This document shows, piece by piece, positions 4,283-12,074 of a stretch of DNA of 12,396 nucleotides (positions are counted from its first letter, which is position 1; every line of letters begins with the position of its first letter). The notes below the pieces were generated by a model. The model was given only the letters and a program-made list of their open reading frames with translations, was not told the origin of the DNA and searched no databases. The DNA is taken from assembly GCA_934271245.1 (NCBI GenBank), contig CAKQQY010000041.1, positions 1-12,396 of the forward strand. The letters are read 5' to 3'. The stretch comes from an uncultured Clostridia bacterium (lineage in GTDB: Bacteria; Bacillota; Clostridia; Christensenellales; Borkfalkiaceae). A program made the translations under genes and the position numbers.

Positions 4283-7162
4283 TTACGCTCTTTTCTTTTT
4301 CAAAGATACCACCGCCAAAACAACAAGGGCGAATACGGTCAACGCGCCGCCGTTTATCGCGGACGAACAGCCCGAACATCCGCTTTCGGCGGGTTTGTCT
4401 TCTCCGCCTCCCGTCTGCGACGCGGCAACCTTTACGGTAAAGGTCGTTTTAATTTCGACGTTGTCGGCAAGAGATACGGTAACGGTAAGATTTTCGTTCG
4501 GTTCGAGCGAGGTAAACCCGTTTAACACGAAAAGCGAGGAAGTCATCGCGACGTCTTCCGTTCTGCCGCTCTTATAAGTTACGGTAACCACGCCGTTTTC
4601 CCAGTCGCTTAAATCACCTATTTTGTATTCGGTTTTGGGCAACGTTTTTACGGCTATCCCCGAAACCGCGTAATCGTCGGGATTATACACGCCTAACGAT
4701 ATTTTGGCGAGTTCTTCTTCGACCAAGGCTTCGGTAACCGTAGTCCAAGCAGCGTAGTTGGTAGAACATAACAACATAACGGAGTGCCTGCAATCGGGCA
4801 TACTGTTTTCCACTTCGCTTACGCTTACCTTATCGGTTAAGTCAAGTTGTTTCGTGCTTAAAAATCTTCTGAAATCAACTATTTTTACGTCGGTGGTAAA
4901 GTGAGTGTCTACCGCTGCGCCGTTTTCCAGTTTATCGTCTATTCCGATATATTTAGCGCCTTCTTTTACCGTGTAATAGGAATCGAACACTTCTTTAACG
5001 ATAAGTTTGGCGGAATTCGCGCTGCGCATATCGAAACCGATTGCAAGGTGGCTCATCCCGTATTCGGCTGTATGCCCTTTCCATGAAAAGTCTTTATCGT
5101 AAGCAAAATAGATGGTTCCTTTCGCCCCTGCGGGTACGGTAACGTACTGCGTCGTTTTATTGAATTGAAGCGAAGTTATTTCCGTCGCTCCGTCTTCGAG
5201 GAACCATACGTACGCGTTCGCGTTGTTCCATTGCCCCGTTCTGTGTGTCGCCGTGTCTTCCGGGTCGTTAGCGTTATGCGACCTTATTTCCAGTCTGATT
5301 TTCGCTACGCCTGTATTGACGTTTTCCACTCTTAACCCCAAACAGTTTCCGCGACCCGTCGCGTTTTTACCTTCTTCCATCCACTCGGGCATTGCCATCT
5401 GAACGTATATCCAGCCCGTTTTATACTTGTTGATTTCTCCTTTCTTCTCTAAATAGAGATAATCGCCTTCTTCTTCGTCGCCCGACACGATATTGCTTAT
5501 AATTTTTACGCCGAACGTTGTAGAAAGTTGACCGCATTTAACGGTTACCGTACAATTTTCGTCAGGTTCGACGGAAGAAAATCCGCTGATTTCGAATCTT
5601 TCGTCGGTAAGAGGATATTCGACGGTTTCCGTCGTTTCGCCGGATTTATAAGTTAAAACCGCTTTCCCCGTCGAATAATCGGCGGTATCGCCCAAAACGT
5701 AATCGGTACGCGGCAATTTGCTTATAGAAAGTTCGGTGGGTTCTTCTTCGAAAATACTTAAAGGTATTCTTCTGTCCGTTACTTTTTCGTCCATCTGCGC
5801 TTTCATTTCGGCAGCGGGATTTCCGAGATAAGAAGCGGTGGCGGTAGCGTCGTCGAAGTTCATTTTGAGTTCGACGTTATTTACTATCGTCTCGTTATCT
5901 GTTTTAACAACGTCCGCTTCGGTAATGCCCGTTACGGCGAGTTTCGCCTGATAATCAAGTCTTAAATCGTATCCGAAAACGACGCCTTTTACTTTGTATT
6001 TGTTCGTTACTACCTTTTCGTTAATCCAGTTATAAAGTTCCGTTTTGTTAAGATAAATAGTTCCGTCGAAGTTTGCGGGTACGTTAACGAACTGCGCGTT
6101 GGTAATATTAAATTCGGTTACGGTTCCGTCCGCCCATAAAAGATATGCGACTTTCCCCGCGCCGGGCATATAACACTGCACGCCGCCGCCCATTTCGAGA
6201 CCGTAACGCACGCGCGTTTCGCTTGCGAGAAGATTTTTTATTTTCAGCCCGAAGTATCCTTCCGCCTTAAATGTCGGCGCCTTCGCATAATCCGTCGTAA
6301 CGGAAAGTTGCCTGTAATTGCTTCCCGAAAGCGCCGTTTTATCGGTACGTTCGTAAACGATTGCCGTATTTCCTTCGGTTACGGGTACGGGGTCCGCCGG
6401 ATTTACCGGCTCGTAAGCCGCTTCCTTAACGCAGGTAAAATCTGCCGCGATTGCCGTTTTCGCCTCTTCGGATACCGTTCCGAGATATATCGGTTTTCCC
6501 GCCGTAGCGTTATCGAAGGTAAGTTTTAATTCGGCGTTTTCGGCAACGAATCCCGTAGCGCCGTCGGAAACTATGTTCGCGACGGAAATACCGTCTATCC
6601 CTATTTTCGCTTTATACTCGTTTCTGAAATCGAAACCGATTCTTACGCCTTTCGCTCTGTATTTATTCTTTACAAGGTTCGATGCCGCGTCTGTCGTCCA
6701 GCCGTACGCGTCGGTCTTTTTAAGGTATAACGTTCCGCTGAAATATGCCGGAACATCTGCGTATTGAGCGCTCGTCATCGTCCACTCGGTAACTTTACCG
6801 TCTTTCGAAACAAAATAAAGTTTGGTGTCCGCTTTCCCTATCCAGAGAACGACCCCGCCGCCCATTTCGAAACCGAAACGAACGCGCGTCGGGTTTCCCG
6901 AAAAGTTCTTGATTCCTACGCCCCAGTACTCTTCCGTTCCCGTAAGCATAGGCGCGGTCGCAAAGTCTGTCTGTACGGAATAAACCGCGTAATTTCCGCC
7001 CGTAACTTTCGCGCCGCCGCTTCTTTCGACAGTCCATTGATATTCGGCAGATAGCGAAGGTTCCGAGGCTTTTGCCACGTTAAACGTAACTGCCGACATC
7101 GTCGCGGCGACTACGCATATAAACGCCAAAGCAAAAATAAGTAGTTTTTTTTGTGCTCTCAT
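4283..7162 (-). CDS. Large cell-surface protein with three beta-rich modules and two Ig-like domains
   Basis: A 959-residue protein, not a recognised named family. A signal peptide (about 6-32, cleavage near AKA/SEP) starts it. Module 1 (about 41-240) and module 2 (about 268-455) are clear repeats, sharing RVRxGxEMGGGV (93-104, 317-328), a DGxVTEW/F strand, a VPAxFxGTxYLxKT strand, GxxxGxDxR and NAELKLxFDxAT / NVELKMNFDDAT. Module 3 (about 568-727) is a distant relative keeping VPAGAKGTIYFAY and LAIGFDMRSANSAKL. Domains at about 476-555 and 833-913 each begin LPxTxYxxGD and continue with VTYKSGxT, typical of Big_3-type Ig-like domains. The tail has GCSGCSSAI (928-936), a membrane segment (938-953) and LKKKRA. 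No catalytic motif is seen, so carbohydrate binding or scaffolding on the cell surface is the likely role, inferred from position between an importer and the glycosidases. AGGAGAG precedes the ATG at normal spacing. Confidence 0.82.
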   Translation of the reverse strand: MRAQKKLLIFALAFICVVAATMSAVTFNVAKASEPSLSAEYQWTVERSGGAKVTGGNYAVYSVQTDFATAPMLTGTEEYWGVGIKNFSGNPTRVRFGFEMGGGVVLWIGKADTKLYFVSKDGKVTEWTMTSAQYADVPAYFSGTLYLKKTDAYGWTTDAASNLVKNKYRAKGVRIGFDFRNEYKAKIGIDGISVANIVSDGATGFVAENAELKLTFDNATAGKPIYLGTVSEEAKTAIAADFTCVKEAAYEPVNPADPVPVTEGNTAIVYERTDKTALSGSNYRQLSVTTDYAKAPTFKAEGYFGLKIKNLLASETRVRYGLEMGGGVQCYMPGAGKVAYLLWADGTVTEFNITNAQFVNVPANFDGTIYLNKTELYNWINEKVVTNKYKVKGVVFGYDLRLDYQAKLAVTGITEADVVKTDNETIVNNVELKMNFDDATATASYLGNPAAEMKAQMDEKVTDRRIPLSIFEEEPTELSISKLPRTDYVLGDTADYSTGKAVLTYKSGETTETVEYPLTDERFEISGFSSVEPDENCTVTVKCGQLSTTFGVKIISNIVSGDEEEGDYLYLEKKGEINKYKTGWIYVQMAMPEWMEEGKNATGRGNCLGLRVENVNTGVAKIRLEIRSHNANDPEDTATHRTGQWNNANAYVWFLEDGATEITSLQFNKTTQYVTVPAGAKGTIYFAYDKDFSWKGHTAEYGMSHLAIGFDMRSANSAKLIVKEVFDSYYTVKEGAKYIGIDDKLENGAAVDTHFTTDVKIVDFRRFLSTKQLDLTDKVSVSEVENSMPDCRHSVMLLCSTNYAAWTTVTEALVEEELAKISLGVYNPDDYAVSGIAVKTLPKTEYKIGDLSDWENGVVTVTYKSGRTEDVAMTSSLFVLNGFTSLEPNENLTVTVSLADNVEIKTTFTVKVAASQTGGGEDKPAESGCSGCSSAINGGALTVFALVVLAVVSLKKKRA
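4286..4414 (-). other. C-terminal surface-anchoring signal of the large surface protein
   Basis: Encodes residues 917-959: TGGGEDKPAESGC, the GCSSAI core, a membrane segment and a short basic tail. It matches in order and core motif the tail of the secreted sialidase-like protein (1302-1445). No LPxTG motif. Confidence 0.6.
4982..5461 (-). repeat. Surface-protein module 3 (diverged repeat unit)
   Basis: Encodes residues about 568-727. It lacks the EMGGGV core, replaced by a longer loop (about 627-648) rich in His, Asn and Trp, but keeps the FLEDG-type turn, the VPAGAKGTIYFAY strand and the IGFDMR strand. Confidence 0.5.
5798..6361 (-). repeat. Surface-protein module 2 (repeat unit)
   Basis: Encodes residues about 268-455, the second copy, including RVRYGLEMGGGV at 317-328 and VPANFDGTIYLNKT at 361-374. 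Confidence 0.75.
6443..7042 (-). repeat. Surface-protein module 1 (repeat unit)
   Basis: Encodes residues about 41-240 of the 959-residue protein, a beta-rich unit of roughly 190-200 residues. It aligns along its whole length with module 2 and includes RVRFGFEMGGGV at 93-104. Confidence 0.75.
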
Positions 7163-7212
7163 ATTTCTCTCCTTTTCATAATTTGTTTCTGTATTTAAGA
7201 GTATTTAACCCG

Positions 7213-9084
7213 TTATACCCGTTTAATAAAATCGGGAATGGGCGCGATATAAGAAGTATCTCCGTAAATGCTCGTAACGGGCATAGCGACGTACCCGTCG
7301 GTAAGCGGCGCCCAGACGTGGCTTACGCCGAACTGTTTTTTCAGTTTCGCAAACGTTTTATTGTCGAATTCCAAAACTTCTTTATATCCGTTCTGTTCGG
7401 CCCTCAAAAGTGTTGCGAGATAGGCTTCTCTGCACTCGTTTTCGGTACTTTTCGTAATGATTTTCGCCAAATTTTCGCGCCACAACTGTTGATTTAACGT
7501 CGCTTTCGCGTTTATTTCGAGATAATTGCTGCCTGCCGACGCGTCGCGAACGGAAGATACGCTTAAAAGTTTTCCGCGGTAAGTCCAGGGGACGACGACT
7601 CTTTTCATGTTTTCGACAAGGTAGGTCGCGAAATGGTACATCTCGTCGCCCGAGAACGTCGCGAGTTTTGCAATGGCTTTATTCGGTCTTAAAAGTTGGA
7701 AAGTAAGCGCGCCTATCGAACTCGTTTGTCCGCTCGATATTTTTTTGAACGCTTCGTCGTACCACTGTACTCTGCCATACTTAAAAGTTTTCGAAATGCC
7801 GTCTTCTACTACCGTTTCGCCCGGTTGAATCTCGTAATACCAGTGTTCCCCTTCGACGCCGAAATAGGTAAGCATCTGCCCTTCGAGGCTGGTAAGATAG
7901 TCTATAAGTTTTACCACTCTGTCGGGGCGCTTACAGTCTTTCGATACCATCGTTACCATATCGCCGTTGCCCGAAAGGTCGGTTATTGTCGGCGCGTCTC
8001 CGCGTTCGTTGGTTATAACGATTCCCACGTACTCGTCGTCGGTTACGTAAGGATCGCTTTCCGTTCCGCTGCCCTTGGTATGTTTTTTGGTGAATTCCCT
8101 TATCTGCGTTCCGAAATCCTGCGGGTTGCCCATAAACACGAAACAACTTCCCGATTGCAGAACGTTTCCGTTTTGCGCTTTGGTGTTGGTAAAGTTGGAA
8201 TCGGTTATAAGCCCTTCCCTATAACATCTGTTAAGGAATTTAAGACAATCGTAATAGCCTTCCTGCGCTTCGAGATAGGTAAGCGTTCCGTCGGCATTTT
8301 CTCTCGGCACGGCAAAATATTGCGCGAGACGATTAACCGCTTTGTTATCGACGGAGTTGTCGAAAGCGTCGGTCGCTATCGTGTAAGTCAAGTCGTACTT
8401 TTCTTTTACCTTTTTGCACATCTCTATAAATCCGTCGGGAGTCGTCGGATTTGCGTCAGGATACGCGGAAAGATACCATTTCAGATAAGATTTCCTTGCA
8501 AAGAACGAACCGCCCGCATTAAGAACGCTGTGCTGTTGTCCGAACGCGTCGAGGTCCGCCATAGAATAGTAAAGGCACGGTATGCAGTACAAATCGCCGT
8601 CCGTCGCGCCAAACAACTGATTTATTTCGGGGTCCCAGTTGGAAAAGAGCGTGGGCGCCCAGCGTTTGGAAAGTTCGTCAAGCGAATAACAATACCCTTT
8701 TTCCTGCATTTGAATACGGGTAAGGTTATTTACGTCTATGGTGATAAGGTCGGGCATATTATCGTTATTTAAGATAGAGTTGAGCATATCGCCCGAACCG
8801 TTAAGCGGCGTGATAAAATTGAACTTTATCCCCGTTTTTTCGTAAATCTTGTTTACCACGGCGCTTCCTGCCGCGCCCGCCCAGTAGAATGACGCGCGGT
8901 CTACATACCAGTCAATCGTCAAGTCGGATTTTTCTCCCTGTTCCCAACTGGGCGTGCCGTTGTTTTCCGTCAACGGAAAATCGGGATAAACCATTCCGTT
9001 GCCGCTGTTTTTATTACAGGCGAAAAGCGTGCTTATAAACGAAAGGCACAAAATCACGGAAATAATTCTGATTGTTTTTTTCAT
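7213..9084 (-). CDS. ABC importer solute-binding lipoprotein (family 1, CUT1-type)
   Basis: A 623-residue extracellular solute-binding protein. A lipoprotein signal peptide is plain: MKKTIRI, a hydrophobic core at 8-21, then the lipobox LFAC with Cys23, which would be lipidated and held at the outer face of the membrane. The mature part has the NxxIxxxTGIKF strand, a NMPDLITID segment after a LNNDN turn, and RPDRVVKLIDYLTSLEGQMLTYFGVEG in the hinge region (given here only in part: RPDRVVKLIDYL and EGQMLTYFGVEG), all usual for sugar-binding proteins paired with LplB/YtcP-type permeases. It is rich in aromatic residues, fitting a carbohydrate ligand. It lies 30 nt downstream of the MalG-type permease and has an AGGGGA ribosome site. 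Ligand is likely an oligosaccharide from the surface-degraded glycan; this is inferred from context. Confidence 0.92.
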   Translation of the reverse strand: MKKTIRIISVILCLSFISTLFACNKNSGNGMVYPDFPLTENNGTPSWEQGEKSDLTIDWYVDRASFYWAGAAGSAVVNKIYEKTGIKFNFITPLNGSGDMLNSILNNDNMPDLITIDVNNLTRIQMQEKGYCYSLDELSKRWAPTLFSNWDPEINQLFGATDGDLYCIPCLYYSMADLDAFGQQHSVLNAGGSFFARKSYLKWYLSAYPDANPTTPDGFIEMCKKVKEKYDLTYTIATDAFDNSVDNKAVNRLAQYFAVPRENADGTLTYLEAQEGYYDCLKFLNRCYREGLITDSNFTNTKAQNGNVLQSGSCFVFMGNPQDFGTQIREFTKKHTKGSGTESDPYVTDDEYVGIVITNERGDAPTITDLSGNGDMVTMVSKDCKRPDRVVKLIDYLTSLEGQMLTYFGVEGEHWYYEIQPGETVVEDGISKTFKYGRVQWYDEAFKKISSGQTSSIGALTFQLLRPNKAIAKLATFSGDEMYHFATYLVENMKRVVVPWTYRGKLLSVSSVRDASAGSNYLEINAKATLNQQLWRENLAKIITKSTENECREAYLATLLRAEQNGYKEVLEFDNKTFAKLKKQFGVSHVWAPLTDGYVAMPVTSIYGDTSYIAPIPDFIKRV

Positions 9085-9114
9085 TGTATCGTTCCCCTTT
9101 TTTTATTCGGTTTT

Positions 9115-10017
9115 TTATCCTTTTACGGAACCGCTCATTACGTCGGCGGTAAACGTTTTCGATATAAACGGATACGCGAGCAGAATAGGTATCGTGGCGA
9201 CGAGTATCGCCGCGTAAGAAACCGTTGTGGAGTTGACTTGCTCTAATTCCGCCATAGTAAGGTTGTCGCCCGACGGAAGGCTCGATTCCTTGATGACTTT
9301 AAGCAGGTAATACTGCAACGTTATAAGTTGCGGATTACGGGTAAAAATCATCGTGTTAAAGTAAGCGTTCCAGTGCCCTACGGCTGTCCATAAAGCGACG
9401 GTGGCAAGTATTATTCTCGCAAGCGGCATATAGATTACGTAACAGATAATCAACTCGTTCGCGCCGTCGATAAGCGCTGCCTCGTGCAGTTCTTCGTGTA
9501 TGTTTTTGTAAAACGAACTGATTATTATCATATTTGATACGGAATACAGCGCCGGTATTATATAAACCCAGAAAGTATCGTAAAAACCGAGACTGTTTAT
9601 GATAAGGAAATACGGAATAAATCCGCCCGAGAAAAACATCGTGAAAACGTTGAATATCTTAAAAAACCCTTTGCACGGCAAATCGGAACGGGACATCGCG
9701 TAAGCGACCGTCGCCGTAAAAAACGTGGACGTAAGCGTTCCTAAAAAAGTTCTCGCTATGGTGTTGCGGTAGGCTATAAAAAGTCGCGAATCGTCGATTA
9801 TCATCTTAAAGTTTAAAAGAGACCATTTACGCGGCAAAAACCAAACCCCGCCGAACGAATAATCCACTCCGTCCGAAAACGCGCCTATAACCACGTACCA
9901 GAACGGGTATATCATCATAAGCGCAAGAACGCCGAACAGAATATAATTCACCCAGTCGAAAGCGTTCATCCTTACTTTTTTCTTTTTGCGTTTTATTTTT
10001 TCGATTACTTCGTCCAT
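9115..10017 (-). CDS. ABC sugar importer permease, MalG/LplC type
   Basis: A 300-residue inner-membrane subunit with a Lys/Arg-rich N-terminus (about 7-16) followed by six predicted membrane segments near 22-47, 85-108, 118-142, 149-169, 192-218 and 267-286. The EAA loop that docks the ATPase is at about 175-200 (EELHEAALIDGAN, then MPLAR). The C-terminal sequence VMSGSVKG is typical of this subfamily, often annotated YtcP or LplC. The ATG overlaps the stop of the preceding permease gene by one base (TAATG at 10015-10019), so translation is likely coupled and the two subunits made in equal amounts. No ATP-binding subunit is encoded in the window. Confidence 0.94.
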   Translation of the reverse strand: MDEVIEKIKRKKKKVRMNAFDWVNYILFGVLALMMIYPFWYVVIGAFSDGVDYSFGGVWFLPRKWSLLNFKMIIDDSRLFIAYRNTIARTFLGTLTSTFFTATVAYAMSRSDLPCKGFFKIFNVFTMFFSGGFIPYFLIINSLGFYDTFWVYIIPALYSVSNMIIISSFYKNIHEELHEAALIDGANELIICYVIYMPLARIILATVALWTAVGHWNAYFNTMIFTRNPQLITLQYYLLKVIKESSLPSGDNLTMAELEQVNSTTVSYAAILVATIPILLAYPFISKTFTADVMSGSVKG

Positions 10018-10979
10018 TAAAACAACCCTTTCCCCGTTAATTTTTTGCTTATAAAGTTACTTACGGTAAGCAAGCAGATACTTACTACCGATTCGAACAA
10101 ACCGACCGCCGTGGCGTAAGAATATCTGCGCAACGATATACCCTTTTTATATATAAACGTGGCTAAAACTTCGCTTCTGTCGAGATTGACGCCGTTCTGC
10201 ATCGAATAGAACTGTTCGAAATTGTTTCCGAGCAAGCGCGATACCGTAAGCAGAAAATATATGGTTACGGTAGATAAAATGGACGGAAGCGTAACGTATA
10301 TGGTTTTCTGAAATCGGTTAGCGCCGTCTATTACCGCCGCTTCGTAAAGAGACACGTCCACCGTCGCTATCGCGGAAAGGTAAATTATCGAACCCCACCC
10401 TACGCCTTTAAGAAGCGAACTGATTATCATTACCGCCCAGAAATATTCGGCTCTGGTAAGGTTCACGTCGCCCGCTCCGAAGATTGCAAGAATTTTGTTT
10501 ACCACGCCTTCGTCGGCGTTGATTAAAAACAAAACTATCGAACCGTATATCATCCAGGATATAAAGTGCGGAAAACTCGTGAGTGTCTGGATTGTTTTCT
10601 TATAAGAATAATGCTTGATTTCGTTCAGGCACAACGCAAAAATAATCGGGGCGGGAAAGTTTATCAGCAACATAAGAAGATTTAACCCTATTGTGTTGGT
10701 TAAAACCTTCTTAAAGTCTATGTCGTTGAAAAAACGGGTGAAATTCTGAAACCCGACGAACTGCGACGTGAGCGCGTCGGTAATTTTTATTTCGAAGTCG
10801 CCGTCGGTAAACGCAAGAATAAGCCCGAACATCGCCGAATAGGAAAACACGAGCAAAAACAGCGCCCCGAGCGACGCCATACACAACAATATTACTCTGT
10901 TTGCAGTAAGCCTTTTTCTTGTCTTTTTTGTTTTTAACTCAAAAGCGTTTTTCTTTGTTTCGGAAAAAGTGTTATTCAC
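10017..10979 (-). CDS. ABC sugar importer permease, MalF/LplB type
   Basis: A 320-residue inner-membrane subunit, first gene of the minus-strand operon. Membrane segments lie near 28-58, 98-118, 138-154, 180-204, 235-250 and 290-311. The EAA loop is at about 211-235 (LYEAAVIDGANRF, then LPSI), and GVGWGSIIYLSA precedes it, as in the LplB/YteP group. The start is GTG at 10979, chosen because AAGGAG lies ten bases upstream (10990-10995). It pairs with the next permease, which its stop overlaps by one base. About 50 nt of leader separate the start from the likely transcription start of the promoter at 11038-11066. Confidence 0.94.
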   Translation of the reverse strand: MNNTFSETKKNAFELKTKKTRKRLTANRVILLCMASLGALFLLVFSYSAMFGLILAFTDGDFEIKITDALTSQFVGFQNFTRFFNDIDFKKVLTNTIGLNLLMLLINFPAPIIFALCLNEIKHYSYKKTIQTLTSFPHFISWMIYGSIVLFLINADEGVVNKILAIFGAGDVNLTRAEYFWAVMIISSLLKGVGWGSIIYLSAIATVDVSLYEAAVIDGANRFQKTIYVTLPSILSTVTIYFLLTVSRLLGNNFEQFYSMQNGVNLDRSEVLATFIYKKGISLRRYSYATAVGLFESVVSICLLTVSNFISKKLTGKGLF

Positions 10980-10989
10980 CGATTTTTTT

Positions 10990-10995
10990 CTCCTT
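10990..10995 (-). promoter_or_regulatory. Ribosome binding site fixing the GTG start of the first permease gene
   Basis: AAGGAG on the minus strand, ten bases before the GTG at 10979. No ATG lies at suitable spacing, so this site supports GTG as the true start. Confidence 0.8.
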
Positions 10996-11037
10996 GACCG
11001 TACGTTAAAATTCGATCCGTCGTCATTTTTCGTCTTA

Positions 11038-11066
11038 ATTATATTATCGATAGTTTATCGTTTCAA
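11038..11066 (-). promoter_or_regulatory. Sigma-70-type promoter of the transport/degradation operon
   Basis: On the minus strand, -35 TTGAAA (11061-11066), 17-nt spacer (11044-11060) and a perfect -10 TATAAT (11038-11043). Transcription should start near 11031, about 50 nt before the GTG of the first permease gene. The match to consensus is strong enough that control would have to come from repression or from catabolite control, rather than from lack of promoter strength. Confidence 0.82.
11048..11060. promoter_or_regulatory. Inverted repeat in the promoter spacer, candidate operator
   Basis: CGATA-GTT-TATCG is a perfect 5+3+5 inverted repeat that fills most of the spacer between the operon's -35 and -10 boxes. 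It partly overlaps the palindrome TATCGATA (11045-11052). A protein bound here would block RNA polymerase. The binding protein is unknown; AraC-family proteins more often use direct repeats. Confidence 0.4.
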
Positions 11067-11128
11067 TATTCTTTTACGAGAACATTATTCGTGATTTTCC
11101 GAGATTTTAAGTTTTTCACGGAATACCG

Positions 11129-11158
11129 TTGACAGAGCGGCGCAAACGATATTATACT
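11129..11158 (+). promoter_or_regulatory. Sigma-70-type promoter of the AraC-family regulator
   Basis: -35 TTGACA (11129-11134, consensus), 18-nt spacer, -10 TATACT (11153-11158). The expected transcription start falls at about 11164-11166, on the ATG of the regulator gene itself. The TTG that could be read as an earlier start codon is part of the -35 box. Confidence 0.75.
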
Positions 11159-11164
11159 TTCGTT

Positions 11165-11992
11165 ATGGAATTTATGTATTATTTAAAGGCGCAAAGAACG
11201 CCGTCGAGAGTTATATCCGCTCATTTTCACAACTATTACGAAATAGTTTATTATTACGGCGGTACGGGAAAGGTCTTCTACAAAAAGAACGAAGAATCTG
11301 TTTATACCGAGCGAAAACAACTCGTTTGGGTGGATAAACTCGACGAAAACTGCCCTTCTCTCGAATTTTCTTCGGGCGTTATGCACGTCATCGAACCGAA
11401 CACCGTTCACAACGAAATTCACGACCCTAACCTGTCGGAAGTTCTTGCGATAGGTTTTTCTCTCGACGAAAAAACTTCGCAGTTTTTCAGAACGGGCAGC
11501 GTATATGATAAACGCGGAAAACTTAAAGAAATCATGCTGGCGATAGAAGACGAATTTACCCGTAAAGAACAACGCTACGACCAGAATATAGAAGCGTATA
11601 TCACCCTTGCGTTGAACGAGTTTTTAAGGCTCGAGGAAAGCAAAACGGACGAAGACAGAAGCGGCATCGATTACGCCCTTAACTATTTCGACGAATACTT
11701 TACGACCGATATAAACATAGATTCGATTGCGCGCGGCGTAGGTTATTGCGCGGACCATTTCAGGGTTTTGTTCAAGAAAAAATACGGCGTTTCCCCTAAA
11801 AAATATATCCTTACCAAACGCTTAAACTATGCAAAAAAACTGATAGAAACGAGCAATTTACCGTTAAACACCATTGCGGAAAGTTGCGGTTACGACGATT
11901 ATTTTCAGTTTAACGCGATTTTTAAAAAGACGTTCGGCGTACCGCCGTCGGCTTTAACGACGAAAAAATCCGACGAAAACCCGTCGGATTAA
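11165..11992 (+). CDS. AraC-family transcriptional regulator with N-terminal cupin sensor domain
   Basis: A 275-residue protein with the usual two-part build. The N-terminal half is a cupin-like sugar-sensing domain: SAHFHNYYEIVYY at 18-30 and VIEPNTVHNE at 75-84 are its characteristic His-containing strands. The C-terminal half (about 170-268) is the double helix-turn-helix DNA-binding domain: first helix pair around 182-206 (NIDSIARGVGYCADHFRVLF, then KKKYGVSPKKYI) and second around 233-258 (LNTIAESCGYDDYFQFNAIF, then KKTFGVPP). It diverges from the importer operon and probably activates it when the imported sugar is present. A longer reading from TTG at 11129 is rejected because that codon lies in the -35 box. 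No ribosome site precedes 11165, and the promoter places the transcript start there, so a leaderless message is likely. An ATG at 11174 is an alternative. Confidence 0.9.
   Translation: MEFMYYLKAQRTPSRVISAHFHNYYEIVYYYGGTGKVFYKKNEESVYTERKQLVWVDKLDENCPSLEFSSGVMHVIEPNTVHNEIHDPNLSEVLAIGFSLDEKTSQFFRTGSVYDKRGKLKEIMLAIEDEFTRKEQRYDQNIEAYITLALNEFLRLEESKTDEDRSGIDYALNYFDEYFTTDINIDSIARGVGYCADHFRVLFKKKYGVSPKKYILTKRLNYAKKLIETSNLPLNTIAESCGYDDYFQFNAIFKKTFGVPPSALTTKKSDENPSD
11963..11990 (-). terminator. Intrinsic terminator for leftward transcription, overlapping the regulator's stop
   Basis: Arms 11967-11975 and 11982-11990 form a 9-bp perfect stem with a 6-nt loop. In the minus direction the stem runs into six T residues (11968-11963). 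In the plus direction it is followed by AAATTAAAT, so it does not look like the regulator's own terminator. It would stop transcripts entering from the right. Confidence 0.55.
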
Positions 11993-12045
11993 ATTAAATA
12001 TCTTACTATGTAAAAACGCAACAGCGATTTATCTTTATATTATTA

Positions 12046-12073
12046 AAGCGCCGTTACGGGGGCTTCTTTTTTT
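12046..12073 (+). terminator. Intrinsic terminator downstream of the AraC-family regulator
   Basis: An imperfect hairpin (12046-12065: AAGC/GCTT outer stem, CCG/CGG inner stem, TTA loop, small internal loop) is followed by CTTTTTTT. It lies 54 nt after the regulator's stop codon and should end its transcript. Confidence 0.7.
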
Positions 12074-12074
12074 A

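Noticed and set aside
7696..8772. 358-codon open frame on the plus strand
   Set aside because: It lies wholly antisense to the solute-binding lipoprotein gene, which has a lipobox, ribosome site and family motifs. The plus-strand translation is Arg/Phe/Val/Tyr-rich without domains and has no ribosome site.
11129..11164. TTG start giving a 287-residue regulator
   Set aside because: TTGACA is the -35 box, no ribosome site precedes it, and the extra 12 residues are basic and unlike the family's N-terminus.
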